Assembly (NCBI GenBank): GCA_016718265.1
Contig: JADKDZ010000002.1
Location: 62,001 to 126,000 of the forward strand
DNA length: 64,000 nucleotides
Reading direction: 5' to 3'
Source of the DNA: Uliginosibacterium sp.
Lineage (GTDB): Bacteria; Pseudomonadota; Gammaproteobacteria; Burkholderiales; Rhodocyclaceae
The notes beneath the pieces were generated by a model. That model was not told the DNA's origin and searched no databases. It was given only the letters and a program-made list of their open reading frames with translations. This document shows positions 51,201 through 60,068 of the stretch, one piece after another. Position 1 is the stretch's first letter. The number at the start of each line of letters is the position of its first letter. A program made the translations under genes and the position numbers.

Positions 51201-52417
51201 ATGCCCAGAATCACCGTGTTGAGCAGCGCGAAGTAGGAGAACAGCGCCACATGGCTGCCGCTGCCGGTAGAGACCAGCACCGGCGCCGCGAAGCCGCCGA
51301 GCGAGCCGGCGACAGCCAGCGACATCGCGTTCTGGCTGATGGCGAGCACACCGGAGAGACCGGCCACGGCGACCAGCAGCAGGAGCCCGAGCTGGGTGGG
51401 CAGGATCGGTTCGCCATGCAGCTTGAGGGCGGAGAACACCGCGAGATACATCACAGCCACGCTGCCGCCCTGCATCAGGAGCGCATAGGCGGGGCGCTTC
51501 AGCCGCAGGCGCCAGCCCAGCACCAGCGCAGCCAGCGCCGCACCAGCCACCGCGAGGTAGCGCAGCTCCAGCGGGATGACGACGTGCGACGACACTTCGC
51601 GCAGCAGGAAGGAAAGCCCGAGGAAGAGCACGATCATGCCGACGCGGACGAAAGTATTGCCACCAAACAACCAGTTGCGCGCCGCGGTGAAGCCGCGCTG
51701 GAGCAGGTTGGGCCCGCTTTCAACCCGCGGCCGTGCGGGGCGGAGCGGAGGCTTTGGCCGCGCGGCGGGGCTTGGCCGGCTGGTCTTGACGGGGGCGGGC
51801 GCGACCGGGGCAGGTACGACTGGGGCGGGGGCTGCGACCGGTTCGGGCGCGCGCGGCGCCTCGACTTCGATGGGGCTCAGCGTGAGCGCGGCGCTTGACG
51901 CGGGAACGTCCGGAGCGGGCGCGGGTTCGGCGTGCGCAGCGGCCGCGGCCACCGGTGCGGGGGCCTCGCTGAATTCAATGAATTCGTCCGCCGGTGGGTC
52001 GATCTCTTGGGGGGTGGCTGGAGAGGCAAGCGGAGCGGACGTCTTCGAGGTATCGACCGCAAGCGCCGCATATTCTGGACGTGTTGGCGACGGTGCCTCG
52101 TAGACCGGCTCTGGGGGCGGCTCTGCGCGAGGGGTGTTGGCGGCTGTCTCTTGCAGGATGTTTTCGACGCGGGCGATGCGAGCCTGCAAGGCTTCCAGCA
52201 GCCCGAGCCGGCTCAGCTTCTGCTCCTGTTCGCCGAGCGCGTACTCCGCAGCCTCCAGTTTCTTTGCCAGGGCCCGTATCTCGCCCTGGGCATCGATGAC
52301 CTTGCCGAGTACGAAGCCGATTGCCGCGCCGATGACCGCGCCAAAACCGGTCAGATCGGAGGCGACCCCGGCCAGAAAGCCAAAAAAGAGGCCGAGTATC
52401 AATCCCAGAATGGGCAT
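48230..52417 (-). CDS. DUF2339 giant polytopic membrane protein
   Basis: A 1395-residue protein. The N-terminus has a glycine-rich span (LGLILGLFFGFLAGVASDLTG) followed by a coiled coil (about 45-90: IRALAKKLEAAEYALGEQEQ), then a Pro/Ala-rich linker to about 235. The rest carries roughly thirty membrane spans with short loops, the DUF2339 pattern. It is co-transcribed and translationally coupled with the DUF3999 gene and diverges from flhB. Function is unknown. A long antisense open frame opposite it is a composition effect. Confidence 0.88.
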   Translation of the reverse strand: MPILGLILGLFFGFLAGVASDLTGFGAVIGAAIGFVLGKVIDAQGEIRALAKKLEAAEYALGEQEQKLSRLGLLEALQARIARVENILQETAANTPRAEPPPEPVYEAPSPTRPEYAALAVDTSKTSAPLASPATPQEIDPPADEFIEFSEAPAPVAAAAAHAEPAPAPDVPASSAALTLSPIEVEAPRAPEPVAAPAPVVPAPVAPAPVKTSRPSPAARPKPPLRPARPRVESGPNLLQRGFTAARNWLFGGNTFVRVGMIVLFLGLSFLLREVSSHVVIPLELRYLAVAGAALAALVLGWRLRLKRPAYALLMQGGSVAVMYLAVFSALKLHGEPILPTQLGLLLLVAVAGLSGVLAISQNAMSLAVAGSLGGFAAPVLVSTGSGSHVALFSYFALLNTVILGIAWFKAWRPLNLIGFFGTFLIGLAWGLRSYQPEHYGSTQPFLILFFLMFVAIGLLFARRMLLADADTPQSGNTAEWLDWLARNGQRAQRYVDGTILFGTPLVGFGLQYAITQPFEFGPAISAFVLGFFYLLLAMAIHASQPLRCRLLTEVFLALGVVFASLAIPLGLDAEWTSAAWAVEAAGIYWIGHRQQRPLARAFAVLLQIGAGFSYLSQISAGDATLLRGSALGALMLGLSMLCNVFVHSRHVSAHDRSEHWDGGLRIVFSTLGLWSLFLIAPLVNPAEGTVVCLALGGMVVIALGLQWRQEGWQGNALLALLIAMGGALGRLHLHGETLLEGPVAVFAIVSASLLGSVAVMRWFLRREGHPDVFSAAMPALSTSGLWFLYLIAPLCLNTENTAAAWALMGLATAFIGVRLQARAWLGNSLLVQLAAGLLFVLNLHGGQGSVLSFGGSGWSGLIIASLVGLASLFSIGLAVQDARRRDNEAAVQRLAWLMVFGLGFLSLAVLFVLPWQTATAVWAASGFLLMWAAQRVRLAPAFWFALLLEGLAGLSFATTSIPQLARLAPELTAFGHMGFWTPIIIALSAFALAWRLHHGAQKEAPGAFAASGRLITLPALLWAAGWWAFGWDLELVRLTVQDGVRMAGHPFLGVMAASVLVLLLIAQRWRWAQLAGLCLTLLPLTAITALADFHLDQHLLGNFGLLGFGLALAAQFAALRVVPGLMSASVDEMLNVVSSWVLLLVASLECRHLFLMLGDEGSAWRWLGWVLPLAAWLLWSARRAAPRLWPAARLPDLYRFSTTLPLAVVLIGWLFLANLQASGNSAPLPYLPIANPLELAMLLILVTSWRWLNRVAEANPRTLAWQSLHEPLRLIVLGGAFLTYTCIVLRGVHHFADVPYAFGPMMHSMVAQACLSLAWSLCAIGLMIAGNRVQRREIWIAGAVLVTLVLVKLFFIELSNRGGLERIISFIGVGVLLLVVGYFAPVPARKEEQS

Positions 52418-52612
52418 GTCTGTCTCCCTGCATTGTTGTTCTTGGCGGCCAAGTGGGCGCGCGCGGACGATCGCCGCCGCGGAACGATAACACCATTCGC
52501 GCGGCGCATGCGGGCGGGCCGAAGCACGGCAATTGGCCGGGCTTTCCGCCGCTTATCCGGGCGGCAAAATTTGCCTGTCCGGCAATAATGGCGGCAAGGT
52601 GTAGAGGGTGCC

Positions 52613-53752
52613 ATGGCAGACAGCGATCTCGAAAAAACCGAACCAGCGTCGTCACGACGTATCAGCCAGGCGCGCGAAGAGGGCCAGGTTCCGCAGTCGC
52701 GCGAGCTGGGGACCTTCCTGTCGCTGTTTGTCGCGGCGATCGTGTTGTGGACGATCTCCGGCTGGTTCTTTCAGCGCATGAGCGCAGTGGTACGCGACAG
52801 CCTGATGTTTGGTCGCGCCCAAGCGTATCAGGCGGACATGATGACGCATGCATTGCGCGAGGTGGCAGGCTCAGCGCTGCTGACGGTGCTGCCGGTTTTT
52901 GTGGTGCTGATCGTCGCGGGTCTGGCGGGGCATTTTCTGGTCAGTGGTTGGAATTTTTCTTCTAAGGCGGTAACGCCCGATCTGATGCGTCTGAATCCGC
53001 TGAATGGTATTCAGCGGATATTTTCTTACTCCGGGCTTGGCGAGCTGGTCAAGAGCATCCTGAAATCAGTGGTGATCGGGTTTGTGGGCGCCATGGTGAT
53101 CTGGAAGCAGCGTCATGAGCTGCTCGGATTGATGACCATGGGGCTGGCGCCTGGTGTATTCCTGTTTGGGCGGATGGCGATGGAGTCCTTTCTCTACATC
53201 GCGGCGAGTCTGGCGATCCTTGCTGGAATTGATGTGCCCTTCCAGCTCTGGCGTTACTACGACCAGCTCAAGATGACTAAGGAAGAGCTGAAGCAGGAAT
53301 ACAAGGAACAGGAAGGCGATCCACAGATCAAGGCGCGCATCCGCGGCAAACAGCGTGAGATGGCGCGGCGCCGCATGATGCAGGCCGTGCCAAAGGCCGA
53401 TGTGGTGGTGACCAACCCGACCCACTTTGCGGTTGCACTCAAATATGATGCCGGCAAGATGGGCGCGCCCACCGTGGTGGCCAAGGGCGCGGACTTCGTG
53501 GCGCAGGCGATCCGCGAGCTGGCCGCCGAGCACAATGTGCCACTGCTGGAAGCACCGCCGCTGGCGCGGGCCCTGTACCGCCACGCCGAGGTTGGCGAGC
53601 AGATTCCGGCGGGCCTCTATACGGCCGTTGCCGAGGTGATGGCTTACATCTACCAGCTCAACGCGTTTATGAAACAGGGCGGCCTGCCGCCTGAAACACC
53701 CCACGATCTGCCGGTGCCCGAGGGGATGGACCCTGGCCCGCAAGCTGAATAA
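52613..53752 (+). CDS. flhB: Flagellar export switch protein FlhB
   Basis: Membrane component of the flagellar type III export gate, 379 residues, with four spans in the first 210 residues and the cytoplasmic switch domain after. Autocleavage occurs in NPTH, seen in VVTNPTHFAVALKY near 263-276; the C-terminal piece GAPTVVAKGADFVAQAIRE follows. Starts at ATG of MADSDLEKTEPASSRR, a typical N-terminus. flhA begins 2 bases after its stop. Confidence 0.97.
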   Translation: MADSDLEKTEPASSRRISQAREEGQVPQSRELGTFLSLFVAAIVLWTISGWFFQRMSAVVRDSLMFGRAQAYQADMMTHALREVAGSALLTVLPVFVVLIVAGLAGHFLVSGWNFSSKAVTPDLMRLNPLNGIQRIFSYSGLGELVKSILKSVVIGFVGAMVIWKQRHELLGLMTMGLAPGVFLFGRMAMESFLYIAASLAILAGIDVPFQLWRYYDQLKMTKEELKQEYKEQEGDPQIKARIRGKQREMARRRMMQAVPKADVVVTNPTHFAVALKYDAGKMGAPTVVAKGADFVAQAIRELAAEHNVPLLEAPPLARALYRHAEVGEQIPAGLYTAVAEVMAYIYQLNAFMKQGGLPPETPHDLPVPEGMDPGPQAE

Positions 53753-53754
53753 CG

Positions 53755-55863
53755 GTGACCGATATGGCCGCACAACAGAACGTACAAGATTTCAGGCAGA
53801 TGTTCTCGCCCAAGAACATCCGGCAGCTGGCAGCGCCGATCCTGCTGCTGCTGATCCTGTCGATGATGGTGTTGCCGCTGCCGGCATTCGCGCTGGACGT
53901 GCTGTTTACGTTCAACATCGCGCTGTCGATGATCGTATTGCTGGTGGCGATGTACACGCGCAAGCCGCTCGATTTCTCGGCTTTTCCCACGGTGCTGCTG
54001 GTCACTACCCTGCTGCGCTTGTCGCTGAACGTCGCCTCGACCCGGGTGGTGCTCATGGACGGGCATACCGGGCCCGACGCGGCGGGCAAAGTGATCGAGG
54101 CCTTCGGTCACTTCCTCGTTGGCGGCAATACGACCGTCGGTGTCGTGGTGTTCATCATCCTGACCGTGATCAACTTCGTGGTGGTCACCAAGGGCGCAGG
54201 CCGGATCGCGGAAGTGGGCGCGCGCTTCACCCTGGATGCGATGCCGGGCAAACAGATGGCGATTGACGCCGATCTGAGTGCGGGCCTGATCGACGACAAG
54301 GAGGCCAAGCGCCGTCGTACCGAGATCTCGCAAGAGGCCGAGTTTTACGGCGCGATGGATGGTGCGTCGAAGTTCGTTCGCGGTGACGCGGTCGCGGGCA
54401 TCCTGGTGATGATCATCAACATCATTGGTGGTCTGATCGTGGGCATCATTCAGCACAACATGGAGTTCGTGCGTGCCCTGAACAACTACACGCTGCTGAC
54501 CCTGGGCGACGGCCTGGTGGCCCAGCTGCCCTCGCTCATCGTCTCGATTGCGGCGGCGATGGTGGTGTCGCGGGTTGGCGACGACAGGGATATCGGCGAT
54601 CAGCTCGTCGGCCAGATGTTCCTCAACCCCAGCGTGCTGATGCTGGCGGCCATGCTGCTGGGTTTGCTGGGTCTGATCCCGGGCATGCCGAACGTCATCT
54701 TCCTGCTGATTGCCGGCGGCTTGTTCGCCTTGTCGCGCATCGCGATGAAGCGGCAACGCATGATGCAGGAGGGCGAAGATCGCGTTCGCCCGGTACAGGC
54801 GCCGCAGTTGCCGCAGGATCTGCAGGAGGCCAGCTGGTCCGACGTGATGCCGGTCGACGTGCTGGGCCTGGAGGTGGGCTATCGCCTGATTCCGATGGTC
54901 GACAAGAGCCAGGATGGCGAGCTGCTGAAGCGGATTCGCGGCTTGCGCAAAAAATTCGCGCAGGAAATCGGCTTTCTTGCTTCGCCCGTGCACATCCGTG
55001 ACAACCTCGAACTCAAACCGAACGCCTATCGCATCACGCTCAAAGGCGTTGAAATCGGCATGGGTGAAGCCTTCCCCGGGCAATTCATGGCTATCAATCC
55101 GGGCCGGGTGGCGGCGCCCTTGCAGGGCACGCAGACGAAGGATCCCGCTTTCGGGCTGCCGGCGGTGTGGGTGGAGGGCGGGCGGCGCGATCAGGCGCAT
55201 GCGCTGGGGTATACGGTGGTGGATGCGAGCACGGTGGTCGCTACCCATCTCAACCACGTGATCCTGAGTCACGCGGCGGATCTGCTCGGACGGCAGGAGA
55301 CGCAGTCGCTGCTTGACCATATTGCGAAGGAGTCGCCCAAACTGGTCGAGGATCTGGTTCCCAAGGTCTTGCCGCTGCATACCTTGCAACGCGTGTTGCA
55401 GTATCTGCTCGAAGAGGGCATCAATATCCGCGACATGCGCTCCATCGTGGAAACCCTCGCCGAGTGGGCGCCGCGCACGCAAGATGCCATCGAGTTGGCC
55501 TCACGGGTGCGGATGGCGCTCGGGCGCGCCATCGTGCAGCAGCTCTTCCCGGGCAGTTCGGAGGTGGGTGTGATTGCGCTGGACCCGGGTCTGGAGCGCG
55601 TGCTCAACCAGACCATGCAGGGCGGCCAGGCAGACGCGGGTGTGCTGGAGCCCGGACTTGCCGACACCTTGCTGCGCGAGACGGCGGCCGCGGCGCAGCG
55701 GCAGGAAGATATGGGCCTGCCGCCGGTGCTGCTGGTGCCAAACAATCTGCGCTGGCTGCTGGCGCGTTTCCTCCGTCGCGCCGTGCCGAATCTGAAAGTC
55801 ATTGCGCACGCCGAAGTGCCGGAAACGCGGACCATCCGTGTGGCGGCCGTGGTGGGAACCTGA
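53755..55863 (+). CDS. flhA: Flagellar export gate protein FlhA
   Basis: Central export-gate subunit (FHIPEP family) of 702 residues: about eight spans in the first 320 residues, with the signature RLSLNVASTRVVLMDGH near 85-101 and PGKQMAIDADLSAG near 163-176, and the large cytoplasmic domain that binds chaperone-substrate complexes from about 360 on. The GTG at 53755 gives MTDMAAQQN; the ATG three codons later (53764) has a better-placed GGTGA and is an equally good start. Confidence 0.96.
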   Translation: MTDMAAQQNVQDFRQMFSPKNIRQLAAPILLLLILSMMVLPLPAFALDVLFTFNIALSMIVLLVAMYTRKPLDFSAFPTVLLVTTLLRLSLNVASTRVVLMDGHTGPDAAGKVIEAFGHFLVGGNTTVGVVVFIILTVINFVVVTKGAGRIAEVGARFTLDAMPGKQMAIDADLSAGLIDDKEAKRRRTEISQEAEFYGAMDGASKFVRGDAVAGILVMIINIIGGLIVGIIQHNMEFVRALNNYTLLTLGDGLVAQLPSLIVSIAAAMVVSRVGDDRDIGDQLVGQMFLNPSVLMLAAMLLGLLGLIPGMPNVIFLLIAGGLFALSRIAMKRQRMMQEGEDRVRPVQAPQLPQDLQEASWSDVMPVDVLGLEVGYRLIPMVDKSQDGELLKRIRGLRKKFAQEIGFLASPVHIRDNLELKPNAYRITLKGVEIGMGEAFPGQFMAINPGRVAAPLQGTQTKDPAFGLPAVWVEGGRRDQAHALGYTVVDASTVVATHLNHVILSHAADLLGRQETQSLLDHIAKESPKLVEDLVPKVLPLHTLQRVLQYLLEEGINIRDMRSIVETLAEWAPRTQDAIELASRVRMALGRAIVQQLFPGSSEVGVIALDPGLERVLNQTMQGGQADAGVLEPGLADTLLRETAAAAQRQEDMGLPPVLLVPNNLRWLLARFLRRAVPNLKVIAHAEVPETRTIRVAAVVGT

Positions 55864-56048
55864 GCGTCTGCCGCTCGGGCGGCGAAGAGTGCTGCCCGAC
55901 GGCAAGACTTGCCGGAATAGACGAGGATTTCCCCGCTTGTTCCCGCGCTCGCTTTTCGGCCTGGCGGCCAATAATGGAACCATGAAAGAGTTGCCGGTCG
56001 GTCTGAGCGGCAGTGGCGGCGCCCGGCGAGCGCGACAGGAGGTTCCTC

Positions 56049-57572
56049 ATGGTCAATGTGAAACGGTATGTGGGCAAGACGGCTCGTGAAGCGCTGCTGG
56101 CGCTGAAGGCAGACCTCGGGCCTGACGCAGTCGTGCTCTCCAATCGGCAGGTGGAGGCTGGCGTCGAGATCGTGGCCATGCCGGCAGACCAGATGTCGGC
56201 GCTGTCCGCGACGGTCCGCCAGTCGAAGCCGGCGCCTGCGCCTGAGCCGGTTGTGGCGCCAAAGCCTGCGGCGGTGCGCCCGGCCGTAGCCGATGACGAG
56301 AGCGACTTCACGGTGACTTTGGGTGAGCACATTGCGAAGCTCGCCCGCGAGGCGTCTGTCAATCCTTTGAGCAAGCCGCGCTTTGCCTCGCGAGACGAGC
56401 AGGCGCAAGCCTTGCGGGCGCGCGCCGAGCGCGACGAGCAACCGGCCCGGATCCGTCCGTTTACGCCTCCCCGCGTGAATGCACAAGGCGGCTATCTCGA
56501 CGAAGAAACTTTGCCGCTGCGTAACGAGCCTCAGCCGCTTGAGCGGCCCGTGCCGGCGGAGACGCGTCGCGTCGATAGCGCGCGGGATGCACAGGTGCAG
56601 GCGCTGGAAACCGCGAACGTGCAATTGATGAATGAGCTTTCGTCGATCCGCGGCATGCTGGAGCGGCAACTGGCGGGCTTCGCCTGGAGTGAGATGTCGC
56701 GGGCGTCGCCGGCGCGGACTCAGCTGATGAGCGAGTTGCTGGAAGCGGGATTTTCGGCCCAGCTGGCGCGTACGCTGACCGAGGGGCTGACGGGCGACGT
56801 GTCCTGCCAGGAGGCGCGCAATCAGGTCAAGGCCTGCCTGAACCGGCTCCTGCCGATATCAGATAGTGATACCGACATCATCGACCGGGGCGGCGTGTAT
56901 GCGCTGGTAGGGCCGACGGGTGTCGGCAAGACCACCACGACAGCCAAGCTCGCCGCACGCTGCGTGGTGCGCCACGGTGCGGACAAGCTGGCTTTGATCA
57001 CGACGGACGGTTACCGGATCGGCGCGCATGAGCAGTTGCGTATCTACGGGCGGATTCTGGGCGTGACGGTGCACGTGGTGCGCGATGCGGCTGATCTTCG
57101 CCAGACCTTGCAGGACTTGCGCAAGAAACACCTGGTACTGATTGATACCATCGGCATGAGTCAGCGTGACAAGATGGTGGTAGAGCAGGCAGCAATGCTG
57201 ACGCATGCCGGGGCAGTGCGGCGCCTGCTGGTGCTGAACGCGACGGCGCGTGGCGACACACTGGATGACGTGGTGCGTGCTTATGATGGTCCGGATCTTG
57301 CGGGCTGTATCTTCAGCAAGGTGGATGAGGCGAGTTCGCTGGCCCCGGTGCTGGATGTGGCGATACGCAACGAGTTGCAGATGTACTACATCGCCAACGG
57401 GCAGCGGGTACCGGAAGATCTTCATCTGCCGAACAGGAATTACATCGTGCATCGGGCCATGCGTGAGTTGGCGGCGGATTCGCCGTTCAAGCTGGAGCAG
57501 GCTGACGCGTCCATGTTGATGTCGGCCCGTCAGGCGTCCTCGACGGGCGCTGCGGCGGCACGGAGGGTATGA
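56049..57572 (+). CDS. flhF: Flagellar SRP-type GTPase FlhF
   Basis: Places the flagellum at the cell pole. The 507-residue protein, started at MVNVKRYVG after a perfect AGGAGG, has a basic/Pro-rich B domain (about 60-210), an N domain and the SRP-type G domain: G1 GPTGVGKTTTTAKLA (about 288-302), G2 DGYRIGA, G3 DTIGMSQRD and G4 SKVDEASSL. It overlaps the following FlhG-like gene by 4 bases. flhF and flhG normally set number and position of polar flagella together. Confidence 0.96.
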   Translation: MVNVKRYVGKTAREALLALKADLGPDAVVLSNRQVEAGVEIVAMPADQMSALSATVRQSKPAPAPEPVVAPKPAAVRPAVADDESDFTVTLGEHIAKLAREASVNPLSKPRFASRDEQAQALRARAERDEQPARIRPFTPPRVNAQGGYLDEETLPLRNEPQPLERPVPAETRRVDSARDAQVQALETANVQLMNELSSIRGMLERQLAGFAWSEMSRASPARTQLMSELLEAGFSAQLARTLTEGLTGDVSCQEARNQVKACLNRLLPISDSDTDIIDRGGVYALVGPTGVGKTTTTAKLAARCVVRHGADKLALITTDGYRIGAHEQLRIYGRILGVTVHVVRDAADLRQTLQDLRKKHLVLIDTIGMSQRDKMVVEQAAMLTHAGAVRRLLVLNATARGDTLDDVVRAYDGPDLAGCIFSKVDEASSLAPVLDVAIRNELQMYYIANGQRVPEDLHLPNRNYIVHRAMRELAADSPFKLEQADASMLMSARQASSTGAAAARRV

Positions 57573-58360
57573 GCATGTTCAACGAACAATCCGATCAGGC
57601 TGCCGGGCTGCGCAAGCTCTTCCGCACGACACCCCCGCAAGTGGTGGGGGTGGTGCCATGTTCAGCGTCGGTCATGCCTTGGGTGGCGCAGCAGATTCTT
57701 GCCCGGGCCAGCGAGACCGAACGGGTGTTGGCGCTGGACGAATGGGGCGCGTACGGAAACCTTGCGGATTCACTGTTGGTCTCGTCGCGTTTTGATCTGC
57801 TGCAGGCGGTGGAAGGGCATGTTGCCTTGTGCGATTGTCTCGTCGATGTGCGTGCAGGGCTGCAATTGGGCGCGGTGTCCAGGCTGGCTTCTGCACTGGG
57901 TAGTGACCGTACGGTCAATCAGCGGATACTGGCCTTGTTGGGTGACTTGCAGCGACACTTCAGCGAGTGGCTGGTGGTGGCGCGCGCTGCCGATGCGATG
58001 GGCGTATCGCGCTTGTTGTCCGCCGTGCCCCGGGTGGTGATGATTGCCGACTCGCGCCCGGAATCTGTGACGGCAGCCTATGCCACCTTGAAGCAGTTGG
58101 CCGAGCGCGACGATCTCCCGGCGGCGACTGTGGTGTTCACGCAGCCGCAATCGCGTGAGGCGCAGGCCCTGGCTGGGAACCTGCAGCGTGTCGTGCAGGA
58201 TCAGCTGGGTTTGCGACTGGTCTTCGCGCCGGATCTGCAGCAGGCGCTGCGCACAGGCGAAATGACGAGTCCGCAGAAGTTTCTGGACCGGCTTATCCTC
58301 ACGGCAAGCCGGCCGAATCGGCGGGTGCCGGCCTGGAAGCCGAAGTACGCGTTTATCTGA
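57569..58360 (+). CDS. FlhG/FleN-like protein lacking the Walker A motif
   Basis: A 263-residue protein in the position of flhG, directly coupled to flhF. The N-terminus has SDQAAGLRKLF (about 8-18), the DQAxxLR helix by which FlhG stimulates the FlhF GTPase. The body has the length and layout of a MinD/ParA ATPase, but the expected GKGGVGKT loop is replaced by VVPCSASVMPWVAQQ (about 28-42), and the Asp of the LLDADxG motif is replaced within LALDEWGAYGNLADSL. It also lacks a clear amphipathic C-terminal membrane helix. It therefore should not bind ATP as MinD does. Whether it still restrains flagellar number is unknown; a canonical fleN may exist elsewhere. Confidence 0.8.
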   Translation: MSMFNEQSDQAAGLRKLFRTTPPQVVGVVPCSASVMPWVAQQILARASETERVLALDEWGAYGNLADSLLVSSRFDLLQAVEGHVALCDCLVDVRAGLQLGAVSRLASALGSDRTVNQRILALLGDLQRHFSEWLVVARAADAMGVSRLLSAVPRVVMIADSRPESVTAAYATLKQLAERDDLPAATVVFTQPQSREAQALAGNLQRVVQDQLGLRLVFAPDLQQALRTGEMTSPQKFLDRLILTASRPNRRVPAWKPKYAFI

Positions 58361-58517
58361 TCGGGAGGTGTGGCAGCGTGTGAATTAAGGCCGTAGCGCC
58401 CCGCTGTTGCATCGACCAAGCGGGCAGAGAGGCCTCATAATGGTGACGAAGACTTTTATGGTAGACCCGTGTGGCAACCCGGCGTAGTCTGCTGGCCGTG
58501 ATGGAGAGAGACACATA

Positions 58518-59285
58518 ATGTATAACGCGGCTGGAACACTCGATAAGGACCAGCTCATTGCGCGATACGCGCCGCTGGTTAAACGAATCGCCTACCACCT
58601 GATGGCCAAGCTCCCCGCGAGCGTGCAGGTGGAGGACATCATCCAGAATGGCATGCTTGGCCTGCTGGATGCCATATCCCGCTACGAAGAAGGTTTGGGC
58701 GCACAGTTCGAGACCTATGCGGTGCAGCGGATCCGTGGCGCCATGCTCGACGGCCTGCGCGAGAATGACTGGTTGCCCCGTAGCCTGCGGCGTGAAATGC
58801 GCCGCATCGAGACTGCGGTCCATACCCTTGAACAACTGCATGGCCGCCAGCCCTCCGAGGGAGAACTTGCGACGGCGCTGGGCATGACGCTGCCTGAATA
58901 CCAGAAAATGCTGCAGGAAGCCCGTGGCTACCAGCTGGTTTATTTCGAGGATTTTGGCGAAGAGGAAGACGATGATTTTCTCGAGCGTCATATCGTCGGC
59001 GGCGAGGCGATGGACCCGCTGACCCTGCTTGAAAACAGCAATATGCGGGGGGTGCTGGTCCAGGCGATTGAAGATCTGCCGGAGCGCGAGAAGATGGTGA
59101 TGGGCCTCTATTACGAGGAAGACCTCAATCTGCGCGAAATTGGCGATGTGATGGGGGTATCTGAATCGCGTGTCTGCCAGTTGCATAGCCAGGCGATTGC
59201 ACGCTTGCGTTCGCGCATATCCGGAGCAAGCAAAGAGGCGACACGCAATGGTCGCCGTGGCAGGCAGCCGGCGAACGCTGCCTGA
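58518..59285 (+). CDS. fliA: RNA polymerase sigma factor FliA (sigma-28)
   Basis: Flagellar class-III sigma factor, 255 residues. Region 2 has QNGMLGLLDAISRYEEGLGAQFETYAVQRIRGAMLDGLRENDW (about 44-86), region 3 LATALGMTLPEYQKMLQ (about 116-132), and region 4 ends in LREIGDVMGVSESRVCQLHSQAI with the helix-turn-helix. An N-terminal MYNAAGTLDKDQLIARYAP is typical. A 157-base gap separates it from the FlhG-like gene, long enough for its own promoter. Confidence 0.96.
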   Translation: MYNAAGTLDKDQLIARYAPLVKRIAYHLMAKLPASVQVEDIIQNGMLGLLDAISRYEEGLGAQFETYAVQRIRGAMLDGLRENDWLPRSLRREMRRIETAVHTLEQLHGRQPSEGELATALGMTLPEYQKMLQEARGYQLVYFEDFGEEEDDDFLERHIVGGEAMDPLTLLENSNMRGVLVQAIEDLPEREKMVMGLYYEEDLNLREIGDVMGVSESRVCQLHSQAIARLRSRISGASKEATRNGRRGRQPANAA

Positions 59286-59312
59286 TCTCCGTCGTCACCA
59301 AGAGAGGCTTCC

Positions 59313-60062
59313 GTGGATTTCATCAGTATTGCCGGACTGCTGACGGGTGTCATCGCGATTCTGGTCGGGCAGGTGCTGGAGGGCGGGCATATCGGCTCTC
59401 TGGTGCAGCCGACGGCGTTCATGATCGTGATGGGCGGGACATTTGGCGCGGTAATGCTGCAGAGCCCGTGGCGGGTATTCAAGCTTGGTTTCAGGATGCT
59501 GGTTTGGGTGGTCAGACCACCGGTCCGCAACCTGCACTTCATGATCGAGCAGGTCGTAGTGTGGAGCGGCGTCGCGCGGCGTGAGGGGCTGCTTGCGCTG
59601 GAATCACGAATTTCCGCACAGCCCGATCCGTTCATCCAGAAAAGTCTGCAACTGCTGGTCGACGGGATTGATCCTGAGCGGATCCGCGAAGTGCTGGAAG
59701 TGGATATCGATGCCTGGGAAGCCGATCTGAAGACGGCGGCAAAGGTCTGGGAGTCGGCGGGTGGGTATGCGCCGACCATCGGGATCCTCGGGGCGGTGCT
59801 GGGGCTGATTCACGTGATGGAAAACCTGACCGATCCCTCAAAGCTCGGCGCCGGCATCGCGGTGGCGTTTGTGGCAACGATTTATGGCGTGGGCTCGGCC
59901 AACCTGTTCTTCCTCCCGGTCGCCAAGAAGCTGACGCTGATCATCGGCCAGCTGGTGACGGCACGTGAGCTCGTGCTCGATGGCGTGATGGGGATCGCGC
60001 ACGGCGACAATCCCCGTCTGATCGAAAACCGGCTGCTGGGCTACCTGCCGCAGCACCGCTAA
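59313..60062 (+). CDS. motC: Flagellar motor stator protein MotC (MotA family)
   Basis: Proton-conducting stator subunit of the second stator type (MotC, partner MotD) in polar-flagellate bacteria. It has 249 residues and four spans; GGYAPTIGILGAVLGLIHVMENL near 148-170 is the MotA/MotC signature around the third span. The start is a GTG, 27 bases after fliA, so it is probably co-transcribed. No motD follows: the next gene is hisC on the other strand. Confidence 0.93.
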   Translation: MDFISIAGLLTGVIAILVGQVLEGGHIGSLVQPTAFMIVMGGTFGAVMLQSPWRVFKLGFRMLVWVVRPPVRNLHFMIEQVVVWSGVARREGLLALESRISAQPDPFIQKSLQLLVDGIDPERIREVLEVDIDAWEADLKTAAKVWESAGGYAPTIGILGAVLGLIHVMENLTDPSKLGAGIAVAFVATIYGVGSANLFFLPVAKKLTLIIGQLVTARELVLDGVMGIAHGDNPRLIENRLLGYLPQHR

Positions 60063-60068
60063 GCGACC

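Noticed and set aside
48056..51898. A 1280-codon open frame on the plus strand
   Set aside because: It lies opposite the DUF2339 gene, is made of Gln/Gly/Ala/Arg/His-rich low-complexity sequence, has no family features, and reflects GC-rich codon use of the sense gene.
53650..55482. A 610-codon minus-strand frame
   Set aside because: Antisense to flhA; His/Gln/Arg-rich without recognisable domains.
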